NCBI RefSeq assembly: GCF_028640845.1
Contig: NC_080539.1
Location: forward strand, 367,865,233-367,929,232
DNA: 64,000 nt
Source of the DNA: Ahaetulla prasina
Lineage: Eukaryota > Chordata > Lepidosauria > Squamata > Colubridae
Reading direction: 5' to 3'
Part shown: piece after piece, positions 1 to 11,382 of the stretch
How the letters are laid out: each line of letters begins with the position of its first letter
Position numbering within the stretch: position 1 is the stretch's first letter
Program-made: the position numbers and the translations under genes
Notes under the pieces: model-generated
What the model was told of the DNA's origin: nothing
Database searches by the model: none
Seen by the model: only the letters and a program-made list of their open reading frames with translations

Positions 1-28
1 GGTCAGAATAAGGCTCAATGGACGGAGG

Positions 29-294
29 GAGGGGTGAAATTCAGCAGGTTCTGGCGAACCGATAGCGGAAATTTTGAGTAGTTCGGAGAATCGGCAAATA
101 CCACCTCCGGTTGGCCCGACTGGGGAGGGAATGGGGATTTTGCAGGATCCTTCCCCTGGAGTGGGGTGGAAATGGAGATTTTGCAGGATCCTTCCCCTGC
201 CACGCCCACCAAGCCACGCCCACCAAGCCACACCACGCCCACCAAGCCACGCCCTCAGAACCAGTAGTAAAAAAAAAATCGAATTCCACCACTG
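29..294. mobile_element. hAT-type nonautonomous element
   Basis: Left end GAGGGGTGAAATTC and right end GAATTCCACCACTG form imperfect terminal inverted repeats. They are flanked by perfect 8-bp duplications GACGGAGG (21-28 and 295-302), typical of hAT insertion. The interior has repeated CCACGCCCACCAAG and GATTTTGCAGGATCC motifs. Confidence 0.85.
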
Positions 295-351
295 GACGGA
301 GGCAATGCAATTCATGGATATCTTTTAGCAGTGCCATCCGGAAAAAACCTT

Positions 352-735
352 CTACGTGGTTTGCAAAGCCAACCTTTTTAGCAATCGATTGAGTCCATGC
401 CCCAAAGGTGCTGTTTCGAAAGGCAACTGGACTTTTCTTTTGTTTTTCCTTGACGACGTTTCACTTCTCATCCAAGAAGCTTCTTCAGTTCTGACTGAAT
501 GGTGGAGGATGGAAGGGTTTGTATTCCTTGCAGTCCTCTGGTTGTTGGTTCTCTTTCTGAGAGTCATTTGGGCCACTTGGAGGTTGATCTGTGCCCTTGG
601 TGTCACCTGAAGAATGCAAATGGAGTTCTGGAACTGCTGCAAGGACTGTGTGGGAAACAGGAGATATAGGCAGTGTTGTATCCCTCCCCTTCTGATGAGA
701 GAGGGCCTGTTCAAATTTTTTTAATGTAGATGGCC
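352..735 (-). mobile_element. Penelope-like repeat fragment with hammerhead-like core
   Basis: Read on the minus strand, 455-488 is CTGAAGA-A-GCTTC, an 8-base loop, GAAGT-GAAAC-GTC. That is a stem-loop between CUGANGA and GAAA motifs. Related sequence continues beyond the neighbouring SINE at 1309-1385 and recurs at 3750-3965. Assignment to Penelope-like elements is inferred from this terminal motif; no reverse transcriptase is left here. Confidence 0.45.
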
Positions 736-768
736 CTCTTTGACCCTTCTTTCAAGCTTCCTGAAGAG

Positions 769-1308
769 AGGGGCCTCTGGTGGCTCAGCAGACTAAGTCT
801 GTCTGTTATTAACACAGCTGCTTGCAATTGCTTCCGTCGCGAGCTCAAGACACATTTATTCATCTGTGCAGGACTGGCTTAGATTTTAAATTTATAGGGG
901 TTTTAAATTGGTTTTAATATTTATATTTCTATTTTTAATAATTGAGCATTAGAATAAGCTTTTTAATGATTATTTTAATTTGTATATAAATGTTTTATAT
1001 GCCTGTGAACCGCCCTGAGTCCTTCGGGAGATAGGGCGGTATACAAATATGAATAATAAATAAATAAATAAATAAAATAAAATTACTGCAGGTTCAAGTC
1101 CCACCGGGCCCAAGGTTGACTCAGCCTTCCATCCTTTATAAGGTAGGTAAAATGAGGACCCAGATTGTTGGGGGCAATAAAAGTTGACTTTGTATATAAT
1201 ATACAAATGGATGAAGACTATTGCTTGACACATTGTAAGCCGCCCTGAGTCTTCGGAGAAGGGCGGGATATAAATTCAAATAAAATAAATAAATAAATAA
1301 ATAAATAA
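769..1308 (+). mobile_element. tRNA-derived SINE with L2-like tail, interrupted by an L2 fragment
   Basis: The SINE head (GCCTCTGGTGGCTCAGCAGA) runs to about 828, and its body resumes at about 1079 (ACTGCAGGTTCAAGTCCC, a B-box-like segment) to end in (AAAT)n. The intervening 830-1078 is the 3' end of an L2-type LINE ending CGCCCTGAGTCCTTCGGGAG plus an AAAT tail. The L2 piece therefore inserted into the SINE. Confidence 0.8.
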
Positions 1309-1534
1309 AGGTCCAGCTGCCTTTTGAAAAACCATCTTTGGGGGCAACCAGGATGTGGATGACTAAGAATCTCCACAGACATATTGAGCTCTTGGTTTTA
1401 AATATTCAGAAACTTGGAAAGCAAGTTAATTCAGTAACCAAGGGTGTTGGGAAGAACGTAATAAGATCTTCCCTTGCAAACCCGCAGAAAATGTATGCAG
1501 GCACAAGTCGTTCTCTCTCTCTCCCTCCCTCTCC

Positions 1535-1538
<4 letters not shown>

Positions 1539-1582
<44 letters not shown>
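1539..1582. repeat. (GT)n microsatellite
   Basis: Perfect dinucleotide run preceded by a (TCTC/CCCT)n pyrimidine tract from about 1511. The apparent reading frames across it are low-complexity artefacts. Confidence 0.95.
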
Positions 1583-1586
<4 letters not shown>

Positions 1587-2479
1587 AAACCCCCAAGGAA
1601 ACAAAGATACAGCTGCTGCTTCTTCGCCAGCCCTGCTCGCTGCAGTTGCCATGGCAACACTGAAGGCAGATTTGGTTATTATCATTCCAGAGGCCGCAAG
1701 CTGAGCTGTGCTGATGAATAGCTGGACTAGCTAAAAAGCAGATTTTAATCGGCAGATCCCTCGTTGGGGTGATCTGTATTTTCTCTGATCTTGCAATAAG
1801 AGTGGCCAATGGATTAAACCCACAGATTTATCCTACCCGAGATGGGTGGGATGTTATTTGCTACTGGATTGGATTGGGCTGCATCCTTTAAACTAATATT
1901 TCCCAGCTTCAGCAATTGAACCATGTATGGACCTCAACTCCCAGAATTCTGGGACTTGAAGCCCATGTGTCTTAAAGCTGTTGAGGTTACTTTAAACCAT
2001 TTCTCTGGACTTTATATTAGAATTCATTGCAGCAAAATTTGCACTTAATTTTGATTCTTTACCGTTAATGTCAGGATATGGGCCATTCTTAAAAGGTGCA
2101 TTCTGCCTTTTTTCCCCCAGTGGTTTTTAAAATGACCAATCTCAAAAAGACCATTTCTGACTTCCTTCTTTCTGAAGCTTCCCGAAACTCCAAAGGAAAG
2201 GATTTTTATATTTAAAAAAAACAACAACTTTATTCTTACTTTGCATCAGTTTTACTTAATCTAAGTACCTTTAAGATATGTGAACTTCAACTGCTAAAAT
2301 TTCCAGTTAGCCATTGCTAAGAATTCTGGGGTTTGAAGTCCATTCCATTGAAGAACGCACAAGTGAAGATTATACCCACACATATTGCAATGCTAATTTT
2401 ATGGTGTCTGCCAATGAATTATAGACAGAGTATCCATTCAAGTTATATAGATATAAGCAACAAAGTTGATTAGGGGATT

Positions 2480-2890
2480 CGAGGCTAAAACATAGGAAGA
2501 ACGGTTGGTGGAACTGGGTATGTCTAGTTTAATGAAAAGAAGGATTGGGGTGACATGATAGCAGTCTTCCAATATTTGAGGGGCTGCCCCAAAGAAGAGG
2601 GAGTCAAACTATTCTCCAAAGCACCTGAAGGCAGGACAAGAAGCAATGGGTGGAAACTAATCAAAGAGAGAAGCAACGTAGAACTAAGGAGAAATTTCCT
2701 GACAGTTAGAACAATTAATCAGTGGAACAACTTGCCTGCAGAAGTTGTGAATGCTCCAACACTGGAAGTTTTTAAGAAGATGTTGGAAAGCCATTTGTCT
2801 GAAATGGAATAGAGTCTCCTGCTTGAGCAGAGGGTTAGACTAGAAGACCTCCAAGGTCCCTTCCAACTCTGCTATTCTGCTATTCTGTTA
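2480..2890 (+). mobile_element. CR1 LINE 3' fragment
   Basis: Encodes the typical CR1 C-terminal region (AVFQYLRGCPKEEGVKLFSK and WNNLPAEVVNAPTLEVFK) followed by the 3' UTR AAGGTCCCTTCCAACTCTG and a terminal CTATTCTG repeat. Truncated at the 5' end and nonfunctional. Confidence 0.85.
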
Positions 2891-3329
2891 AACTTATATT
2901 CACTAGAACTGCTTTGGCTGCCGATTTCCTGTGTTTGACAATTATTAAGTGAATCCAGCTTCCCCCATTGACTTTGCTTGTGGGAAGCCAGCTGGGAAAG
3001 TCACAAATGGCGATCACATTATCCCAGGACACTGCAACAGTCGTAAGTACCTGCCAGTTGCCAAGCATCTGGATTTTAATCATGTGTCCGTAGGGCTGCT
3101 GCAACAGTGGTGTAAGGTTGGGCCGTAAGTCATTTTTTTCATTGCTGTTGAAAAAAATGTTCGAACAGTTGCTAAATGAATGGTTGCAAGTCAAGGCCTA
3201 CCTGTATATTACAAACCAGATATTCAATACCCCTTTTTTCCTTTTAACTGATTTCCATCAGACTAGCACATTCCGATGCACTATGCTTCATTTCAATGAA
3301 TGAGCAGACTGAGGTTATTATCTGTGCTA

Positions 3330-3725
3330 CAGGTAGTCCTTGACTTATGACCACAGTTGAGCCCAAAATTTATGTTGCTAAGTGAAACATTAAGTCAATT
3401 TTGCACCATTTTACGACTTTTCCTGCCACCGTTGTTAAGTGAATCAGTGCATTTTTTTTAAGTTAGTAACACAGTACTTAAGTGAAGCTGGCTTCCCCAT
3501 TGACTTTGCTTGTCAGAAGGTCATAAAAAGGGGATCCCATGAGCTGGGGACAGTGCAACCATCATAAATATGAACCAGCTGCCAAGCATCTGGATTTTGA
3601 TCACATGATCTTGGGATGCTGTAACACTCATAAGTGTGAAAAACGATCCTAGGTCACTTTTTTTTTAATACTGTTGTAACTTTGAACGGTCATTAAATGA
3701 ACTGTTGTAAGTTGAGAACTACCTG
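3330..3725. mobile_element. Tc1/mariner-like MITE (CAGGTAGTCCTYGACTTA family)
   Basis: Terminal inverted repeats CAGGTAGTCCTTGACTTA and its complement (...GAGAACTACCTG) with TA on both sides. The interior is largely self-complementary. At least fifteen relatives lie in this window. No transposase is encoded. Confidence 0.88.
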
Positions 3726-3749
3726 TATTAGGTAAACTGAAGGTTTGCC

Positions 3750-3965
3750 CCAGATATCCCAAAGGTGCTTTTTCCAAAAACCAACTTGGCTTTCTTGTTT
3801 TTTTTTCCTTTGAAAAGGTTTCGCTTCTCATCCAAGAAGCTTCTTCGTGTCTTGGATGAAAAGCAAAATGTTTTCAAGGGGAAAAAAACCCCAAGAAAGT
3901 CCAGTTGCTTTTTGAAAAACACCTTTGGGATAAGCATGACCTGGATGACTGAGAATCTGCATAGA
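3750..3965. mobile_element. Penelope-like inverted dimer
   Basis: The left arm (CAAAGGTGCTTTTTCC... to TTCTCATCCAAGAAGC) and right arm (...TTGGATGAAAAGC to GAAAAACACCTTTGGG) are inverted copies meeting at AGAAGCTTCTTCG. The left arm, on the minus strand, has the same CTGAAGA...GAAAC arrangement as 455-488, partly decayed. Confidence 0.5.
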
Positions 3966-4850
3966 TATTTGTCCCAAACAGCTTATTTGGGTGGGTGGGT
4001 GATAAATGGCAGCCAGTATCCATATTGTACTTTTATTCCTCCTGTGCTGGAAAACTAGGGCAGGGGGGGATAGACGGATTGCTCTATTTCAGGAGCAAAA
4101 TAGTTGGAAATTAATCTTGCTCATCGAGTTATCCTTCAGTGGTTTTGCACGCAATTGCACGTGGCTGCCCTAGTTTGGAGAAGCTGCTATAAGTAGAGAA
4201 TAAACCCACCTTTTTTCTGTCTTTCCCCGGGACAAAGCCAGAACTCTGCATTTCTAAGTTTGGCTCAACCTATTTTAAAAGCCTTATATGGTCAACAAGA
4301 GAAGCCGAGCAGCTGCCCTCAGCTGGAAGCGGGGGAGTGTTCTCCCCTGGGTTCAGTTCTTGAAAACTTTTGGCTTTGTTTCCCTTTTCAAGCTGAAGTT
4401 AAGTTTCCTCAGGCAATGGTGCAAAAGAAGGACCAGCTTTTCTGAGGGAGGCTAGCACTGCGAGGGAAGAGATCTGAGAAGGTTGAAGGTGGCTGGGCAG
4501 CCCCTCTTCCTTGAACTGGGGCAGCAGCAGGAGGAGTGAGGCGGAAGAACGTATGAATGGCAGTGGCCATCCCAGATCAGCGTTTTCCAAACTTGGCAAC
4601 TTTATAAAATGTGTAGACTTCAATTTCTCTAGCATGCAGGCTTGGGGAATTCTGGGAGTTGAAATCCATGCATTATCTTAAAGTTGCCAAATCTGAAAAA
4701 TCACTGCTGGAAGTTATCCGTTTGATTCTGTGTATGGGGCAGGGCCAGACAGGGATAAGGCCTTGTCTATGAAACCCCAATGGGGTATCATCGCCCTGTT
4801 TTCACTGGGGCTCTGGAAAAAGACTTCCTGTTGGAAGGTATAGAAAAATG
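3966..4850. other. Unassigned sequence
   Basis: No gene recognised. It holds a half-palindrome of the 'CTTCAACTCCCAGAATTCC' hAT family near 4585-4690; otherwise the sequence is unique. Open frames here are short and show no family resemblance. Confidence 0.6.
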
Positions 4851-4854
4851 CAGG

Positions 4855-5160
4855 AATTCGCTCATTTTTCCTTCTCCTCCTTTCCCTCCCATCCTCTTCC
4901 TCCTCTCCTCTCTCCCTCCTTCCCATTCCTTTCCTTCTTGTGTCGTCTTCCCTTCTTTCACATTCTCCTTCTCTTCCTCGACCTTTCCCTCCCATACTTC
5001 TCCTCCTCCTCTCCCCTTTCTTTCTTCCTCATTTCTCCTCCTCCTTTCCCTCCCATTCTTCTTGTCCTCTTCCTCCTCTCCTTCTCCTCCTCCTTTCTCT
5101 CCCTCCCTCCCCCTCCTTCTCTTCTTCCCCCCTCCCTCTCCTGTCCTCCTCCTTCTACTT
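4855..5160 (+). repeat. Polypyrimidine (TCC/TTCC)n tract
   Basis: About 300 bases of nearly pure C/T on the + strand. It creates open frames rich in Ser/Leu/Pro in three frames and Glu/Arg on the other strand, all low-complexity artefacts. The 300 bases beyond it are C/T-biased but more ordinary. Confidence 0.95.
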
Positions 5161-5575
5161 CCCAGGCCACTCCTTGGTCCTTGCCTTCAATATCCTTGAT
5201 AGCTGTACTTCCCCTTCCTTCCACTGTGGCTCACACATTATATCTTAGCTTCTTGTTCTCTGCTGTTTCTTCCTTCCTGCCTCTTATTCCTGGATTATTT
5301 CCTCGCTGCCCTTTGCTTTTCTTCTCCCAAGATCCTTATGCTGGAGCTCACCCAGGGTTGTTGAGGTCTAAACTCACCAATTAGATGAGGAAGGCGACAT
5401 TCCTGCTTTCTAATTCTACCTCTCACCCAGCTTTTTCTGCCCAGCTTCGGTACATCTTCCAAATCCTTGTCTTTAAGCGTTGCTAACTTTTTAGCTTTTT
5501 GATTTTTTTTTTACCTTTAACCTATATGAGTTAATCTTGTTTTTTAAAAAAATATATATATATGTATATATTTTT

Positions 5576-5677
<102 letters not shown>

Positions 5678-5689
5678 TATATATCTCAA

Positions 5690-6500
5690 CCAGCAAATGC
5701 TCAGTCTTACATATTGGAAAAAAGAACCCAAACACTAAGTACATGCTTGATGGACATTACCTTACAGATGACCCCCATCCCGTTAAAGACCTTGGAGTTT
5801 TCATGTCAAATGGTCTAAGTGTCAAAGCCCACTGCAACTACATAGCAAAAAAGGCTCTAAGAGTTGTAAACCTAATCTTGCGTAGCTTCTTTTCCAAAAA
5901 CTCTACACTACTAACCAGAGTATATAAAACATTAGCTAGGCCAATCCTTGAATACAGCTCACCTGTCTGGAACCCTTACCACATTTCTGACATCAATACA
6001 ATTGAACGTGTCCAGAAATATTTTACAAGAAGAGTTCTCCACTTCTCTGAAAACAACAAAATACCTTATGCCACCAGACTTGAAATCCTAGGTTTAGAAA
6101 ACTTAGAACTCCGTCGCCTTCGACAGGACCTATGTTTAACTCATAGAATCATCTACTGTAATGTCCTTCCTGTTAAAGACTACTTAAAGCTTCAATTGCA
6201 ATAATACAAGAGCAACCAATAGATTTAAACTCAATGTTAACCGCTTTAATCTTGATTGCAGAAAATATGACTTCTGTAACAGAATCATCAGTGCTTGGAA
6301 CACTTTACCTGATTCTGTGGTCTCTTCCCATAATCCCAAAAGCTTTAACCAAAAACTTTCTACTATTGACCTCACCCCATTCCTAAGAGGACCATATGGG
6401 GCGTGCATAAGAGCACAAACGTGCCTACCCGTTCCTGCCCTATTGTTTCTCTTTTCTCTTTTTTGTCTTCAGGTTGCTGAGGCTCAGAAATGGTACCCTA
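5690..6500 (+). mobile_element. CR1/L3-clade LINE 3' fragment, reverse transcriptase C-terminus
   Basis: The frame from 5743 to 6204 reads as the end of a CR1-like ORF2, with VKDLGVFMSNGLSVKAHC, YKTLARPILEYSSPVWNP and LGLENLELRRLRQDL. It then runs into a frameshifted continuation (KLNVNRFNLDCRKYDF-like) and a 3' UTR with GGGGCGTGCATAAGAGCAC. 5' truncated and broken, hence a dead copy. Minus-strand relatives are at 21013-21290 and in the duplication at 38.5 and 39.65 kb. Confidence 0.85.
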
Positions 6501-6634
6501 ATCCTTCTTAACAGGGAGATGGGTCCGTGACTAGGGATGGGGTTAATTTTGATGGCTGGCCAGAGGAATTTAGCCATCTGTCCAGACTTGCTGTGCTCAG
6601 GAATATTCAAAGGGACTCAACTCTCAGCTAAGAG

Positions 6635-6771
6635 CAGTGGTGGGATTCAAATAATTTAACAACCGGTTTTCTGCCTTAATGATTTCTTCCAACAACCAGT
6701 TCACCAAACTGCTCAGAAAGTTAACAACCGGTTCTCCCGAAGTGGTGTGAACTGGCTGAATCTCACCACTG
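6635..6771. mobile_element. hAT MITE, 137 bp, intact target duplication
   Basis: Ends CAGTGGTGGGATTCA and TGAATCTCACCACTG, flanked by identical 8-bp GCTAAGAG (6627-6634, 6772-6779). The internal repeat AACAACCGGTT occurs twice. No coding capacity. Confidence 0.92.
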
Positions 6772-6927
6772 GCTAAGAGTTGGGCTTTTCTGCTAGAAAA
6801 GTGCTAAAATCTAAGCCACCTAGAGTTGCCTTGTCAGCATATAAATTCACATCCCTCTACCAGGCAAAAAGATTACAACTTGCTGAATGCTCAGATGAAG
6901 GGGATGATTAGCCTTTACAGCAATGAA

Positions 6928-7295
6928 GGTAGTCCTCAACTTATGACCGTAACTGAGCCTGAAATGATGGTTGTAATTCAAGGCATCCCAGGACTGGACC
7001 TATTTTTCAACGTTTTTTGCAACATTAAGCAAATACAGTTTTTATTAATTGGCCAGTAAGCAAATGTTGGATTGCTAAGAAAATCCGTTTTTCCCAATGG
7101 GCATTTTTTTTTTTCCGGAAATCAGAAGTAAACATCAGAAACAAGCCCCCCCAAAAAAGTGGCAAATTGTGGTCCCATGACTACGAGACACTGTAAATAG
7201 CCGTAAAGAAGAGCCAGCTGTCAAGCCCTCAAAATGCAATGATGTGTCCTGAGGGCGGGTACAGTCATCCTAACTTTAAAAACAGGTCAGAAGCA
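6928..7295. mobile_element. Old, degenerate Tc1/mariner-like MITE
   Basis: GGTAGTCCTCAACTTATGACCG at the left is the family's terminal repeat. The interior is diverged and the right end is unclear. Confidence 0.5.
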
Positions 7296-7301
7296 GATAA
7301 A

Positions 7302-7830
7302 GGCAGTCCTCAACTTGCAACAGTTCGTTTAGTGACGGTTCAAAGTTACAACGGCACTGAAAATTGGGACTTATGGCCGTTTTTCATCATTACAATCTTT
7401 GCAGCATCCCCATGATCTATGTCAGGAGCCTGCAAACTTGGCTCTTTTAAGACTTGTGGATTTTAACTCCCAGAATTCCTCAGCCAGCTTTGCTGGCTGA
7501 GGAACTCTGGGAGTTGAAGTCCACAAGTCTTAAAAGAGCCAAGTTTGCAGACCCCTGCTCTATGTCATCACAATTCAGATGCTTGGCAACTCGTTCATAC
7601 TTCATGACCATTGCTGTGTCCCAGAGACCTGTGGATTTTCTGACAAGCAAAGTCAATGGGAAAGCCAGATTCACTTAACAACTGGGTGACTAATTTATCA
7701 ACTGCAGGGATTCACTTAACAATTGTGTCAAGAGAGGCTGTAAAATCGGGCAAAACTCATTTAACAAATGTCTCACTAAACAACAGAAATTTGTTGGGCT
7801 CAATTGTGGTTCTAAATTGAGGATTATCTG
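7302..7830. mobile_element. Tc1/mariner-like MITE interrupted by an hAT foldback element
   Basis: Left end GGCAGTCCTCAACTTGCAAC; right end AAATTGAGGATTATCTG followed by TA. The family body is split at 7415-7565 by a 135-bp palindromic insertion. Without it the length (about 390 bp) matches intact siblings. Confidence 0.8.
7423..7557. mobile_element. hAT foldback element
   Basis: Nearly complete palindrome centred on CAGCCAGCTTTGCTGGCTG, ends CAGGAGCCTGCAAACTTGG and its complement. Flanking octamers ATCTATGT (7415-7422) and CTCTATGT (7558-7565) match 7 of 8. Member of the ACTTCAACTCCCAGAATTCC family found throughout the window. Confidence 0.88.
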
Positions 7831-7993
7831 TATAGGGAGGGAGGTTTGTTTGTAACTTCAAGCAGTCACTAAATGATCAGGTCATTTAATATCGAGGATT
7901 AAATGTAAAAGTATTTTTAACCGTATGTACCTTGGGTTTTTTTTAAAAACATAAAGCTATTGCACACTTAATAAACAACAGTATAGTACAAAC

Positions 7994-8846
7994 CAGGGGT
8001 GAAATGTAAAATTTGTTACTACCGGTTCTGTGGGCGTGGCTTGGTGGGGGGGTAATTTGTCTGGGTGGGCGTGGCCAACTTTTTTTAAAATCTTTTTTTA
8101 ACTTTTAAAAGCATTTTAAAAGCCCTAAAAACCATTTAGGGCCTCTGGTGGCTCAACAGACTAATGCAGTCTGTTATTAACAGCAGCTGCTTGCAATTAC
8201 TGCAGGTTCAAGTCCCACCAGGCCCAAGGCTGACTCAGCCTTCCATCCTTTATAAGGTAGGTAAAATGAGGACCCAGATTGTTGGGGGGGCAATAAGTTG
8301 ACTTTGTATATAATATACAAATGGATGAAGACTATTGCTTGACATAGTGTAAGCCGCCCTGAGTCTTCGGAGAAGGGCAGGATATAAATGCAAAAAAAAA
8401 ATTTTTTTTTTCTACAACCTCTTCGGCCGAAGAGGTTGCAAAAAAATGCTTTTAAAAGGCTCTGATGATCCCATCTGAGTTGCCTGATCATCAGAGGTTT
8501 TTGTTTTCTTTTAAAAACATTTTTTTTGCCTTTAAAAGAAAAAAAAAGCCTCTGACGATCAGGCAACTCTGCTGGGATCATCAGAGCCTTTTAAAAGCAT
8601 TTTTGGCCAAAGAGGTTGTAGAAAAAACACTTTTAAAAGGCTCTGACGATCCCAGCTGAGCCGCGCAATCATCAGAGGCTTTTTTTTTACTTTTAAAATC
8701 ATTTTTTCGGCAGAACCTCTGATGATTGCGCGGCTCAGCTGGGCAGGATGGGGGGCAGGGATTTTTGCTACCGGTTCTCCGAACCACCCGCCGCCATCGC
8801 TACCAGATCAGGCAATCCGGTCCGAACCACGAGCATTTCACCCCTG
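7994..8846. mobile_element. hAT-type nonautonomous element containing a SINE
   Basis: Ends CAGGGGTGAAATG and GCATTTCACCCCTG, flanked by perfect 8-bp GTACAAAC (7986-7993 and 8847-8854). A tRNA/L2-type SINE occupies 8138-8401. The region 8402-8750 alternates inverted units built on CTTTTAAAAG and CTCTGATGATC, giving several hairpins. It encodes no transposase. Confidence 0.93.
8138..8401 (+). mobile_element. tRNA-derived SINE with L2-like tail
   Basis: Head GCCTCTGGTGGCTCAACAGA, B-box-like GGTTCAAGTCCC, tail GCCGCCCTGAGTCTTCGGAG ending in an A-run. Inserted inside an hAT element. Confidence 0.88.
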
Positions 8847-9418
8847 GTACAAACATAATTTTCACATGCAATGTGAAACCAAACAAATTGCATAACTCAT
8901 TTTATTGCAATATTTGTTTTATTGTGGTGATGCTGGTAACTACACACCCTGACCTCCATGAGCTTTCCCTGTGCCAAATTAGAAATAGTAAGCCTCTTGG
9001 AACAGAAAGCCTAACCCTCTTGTACACTATTTTGTGAATGGCCAAGCATATAATCAGATATCGACAGCTGTTGAGCAAGGAAGCAATCCAAGCTAAAGAA
9101 GCTTCAGAGAACGATTTAGGCTGAGGATCTTAAACATTGGGCCTCTGTGAGGCAGATAAAAATAGCCAGTAGACGAGTATTAATGCTCCCGGACCGAATA
9201 TGCAAGATTTCAGGTTGCACAGAATGCTTTCGTGGATGGCTCTGCCTGAAGATAAAGCAAGAACAGGATACAGTAGATATTTTTGAATGGGGATTTGAAA
9301 GACAATAAAGTAAGATAATGACTGAGGCCAAAGGCTTCACGATTGTGAAATACTGAAGAGAAAAATGGAATAAAAAAATATGAAATGCTTAACTGTCGGG
9401 GGCTAAAAAGTAGAATCA

Positions 9419-9860
9419 GAACAATAGATTTGGAAGGGACCTTGGAGATTATTATCTAATTCAACTCCCTGTTCATGCAGGAGAGGTATAGGGCATTTTT
9501 TTTAATTTGCATTTATATCCCGCCCTTATCCGACGAGTCAGGGCGGCTTACACTATGTCAAGCAATAGTCTTCATCCATTTGTATATTATATACAAAGTC
9601 AACTTATTGCCCCCAACAATCTGGGTCCTCATTTTATCTACCTTATAAAGGATGGAAGGCTGAGTCAACCTTGGGCCTGGTGGGACTTGAACCTGCAGTA
9701 ATTGCAAGCAGCTGCTGTTTAATAACAGACTGCCAGAGACCCTTCAGAAAAATGGCTGTCCAATCTCTTCTTAAAAGCCTCCAGTGATGGAACACCCACA
9801 ACTTCGGGTGGCAAGCCGTTCCACTGGTTAATTGTTCTCACTGTCTGCAACTAAACAAGA
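9419..9860 (-). mobile_element. CR1 LINE 3' fragment with SINE insertion
   Basis: Minus-strand CR1 tail (GGAAGGGACCTTGGAGATT on +, then TCTTAAAAGCCTCCAGTGATGG) split by a reverse SINE at 9498-9735 (starts TATATCCCGCCCTTATCCGA, ends in the reversed head). 8860-9418 upstream of it shows nothing recognisable. Confidence 0.8.
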
Positions 9861-10036
9861 ATGAACAGAAACAGAAACCTATTATGGAACAATAATCAGC
9901 ATTTTTCTTTCGCTCTGCAAGATTCTTTTTTCAACAAGCTCTGGAAATTTCTTGATTGCAGCAGCCATTTTGACTGAAATGCTTGTCTGGAAAGAATGCC
10001 TAAAACTGAAAGCTACCCAGTTCATGCAATACTGTA

Positions 10037-10429
10037 CAGGTAGTCCTCGACTTACAAAAGTTCATTTAGTGACCGTTGAAAGATACAACCGTACTGAAAG
10101 AAGTGACTTAGGACCATTTTTCATAGTTATCACCATTCCGGCATCCCCATCATCATCATATGATCAAAAGTCGGATGCTTGGCAATTGGTTCATATTTAT
10201 GACCTTTGCTGCCTCCCAAAGTTCAGTGGTCCCCTTTTTGCGCCCTTGTGACAATCAATGGGGAAGCCAGATTCACTTAACAACCAGGTTGCTAACTTAT
10301 CAACTGCAGTGACCCACTTAACAGCTGTGGCAAGAAATGTCGTAAAAAGGGGCAAAGCTCAGTTAACAAATTCTCACTTTACAACCGAGATTTTGGGCTC
10401 AATTATGATCATAAGTCAAGGACTACCTG
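10037..10429. mobile_element. Tc1/mariner-like MITE
   Basis: CAGGTAGTCCTCGACTTAC at the left, GTCAAGGACTACCTG at the right, TA on the left flank; typical 393-bp length. Confidence 0.88.
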
Positions 10430-10501
10430 ACACCTTTTAATGTCATCTACTTTGGATTTAGCACAGCCAATTTGTAATTAAATTAGCACAGCCAATTTGC
10501 A

Positions 10502-10780
10502 AGGGCCGGGATAGCTCAGGCTGTTAGAAGCCTGTTATTAGAACACAGCAGCCTGCAATTACTGCAGGTTCAAGCCCAGCCCGAGGTTGACTCAGCCTTC
10601 CATCCTTTATAAGGTAGGTAAAATGAGGACCCAGATTGTTGGGGGGGGGGCAATAAGTTGACTTTGTAAATATACAAATAGAATGAGACTATTGCCTTAT
10701 ACACTGTAAGCTGCCCTGAGTCTTCGGAGAAGGGCGGGATATAAATGTAAATAAATAAAAAATAAAAATAAAAATAAATC
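10502..10780 (+). mobile_element. tRNA-derived SINE, variant head
   Basis: Head GGCCGGGATAGCTCAGGCTG resembles a tRNA 5' half more closely than the other SINEs here. It is followed by GGTTCAAGCCC and the shared L2-like tail CTGCCCTGAGTCTTCGGAG with (AAAT)n. A second subfamily with the same body. Confidence 0.85.
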
Positions 10781-10909
10781 ACAGCTTACGACTTGGGTTG
10801 GGTTTCCTTAGCCAGTTGCGATTAACATACACCTTATCCCCAGAGCAATGGCAGTATGGTCTCGTCCCATGGTTGAGTCAGGAGGAAAGTATACCAAGAG
10901 GAAAGCCTA

Positions 10910-11310
10910 CAGGTCGTTCTTGATTTACAACCACTGTTGGGGCGAGAATTTCTGTTGCTAAGCAAGGCAGTTGTTAAATAAGTCATGCCTGATTTTATGG
11001 CTTTTTTTTTTTTGCCATGGTTGTTTACTGAATCCCTGCAGTTGTTAGGGGAATAACATGGCGGTTAAGTGAATCCATTTTCCGACACTGACTTTGCTTG
11101 TCACAAATAGTGATCACCTGATCCCGGGAATGCCACAACTGCCATAAATAGATGCTGGTTGCGAAATGATTGGATTTTGATTACATCACCCTGGGAATGC
11201 TGCAACAATCGTAAGTGCAAGGACCACCTGTAAGTCACTCAACATGACCTCAACCTATGATCAAGTTCTCAACTTCTGACCAACTGTGGTCATACGTTGA
11301 GGGCTACCTG
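10910..11310. mobile_element. Tc1/mariner-like MITE
   Basis: CAGGTCGTTCTTGATTTACAA to GTTGAGGGCTACCTG with TA on the left. Interior motifs GAATCCATTTTCC and TGACTTTGCTTGTCA are as in its siblings. Confidence 0.83.
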
Positions 11311-11382
11311 TGGGTTAAAGCTATCTCAGCGGATCTGATAAAAGGCAAGTCATGAGGATATAGCAGAAGAGAGAGGTTAGAT

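Noticed and set aside
4780..5384. 178- and 139-codon frames
   Set aside because: Polypyrimidine tract artefacts.
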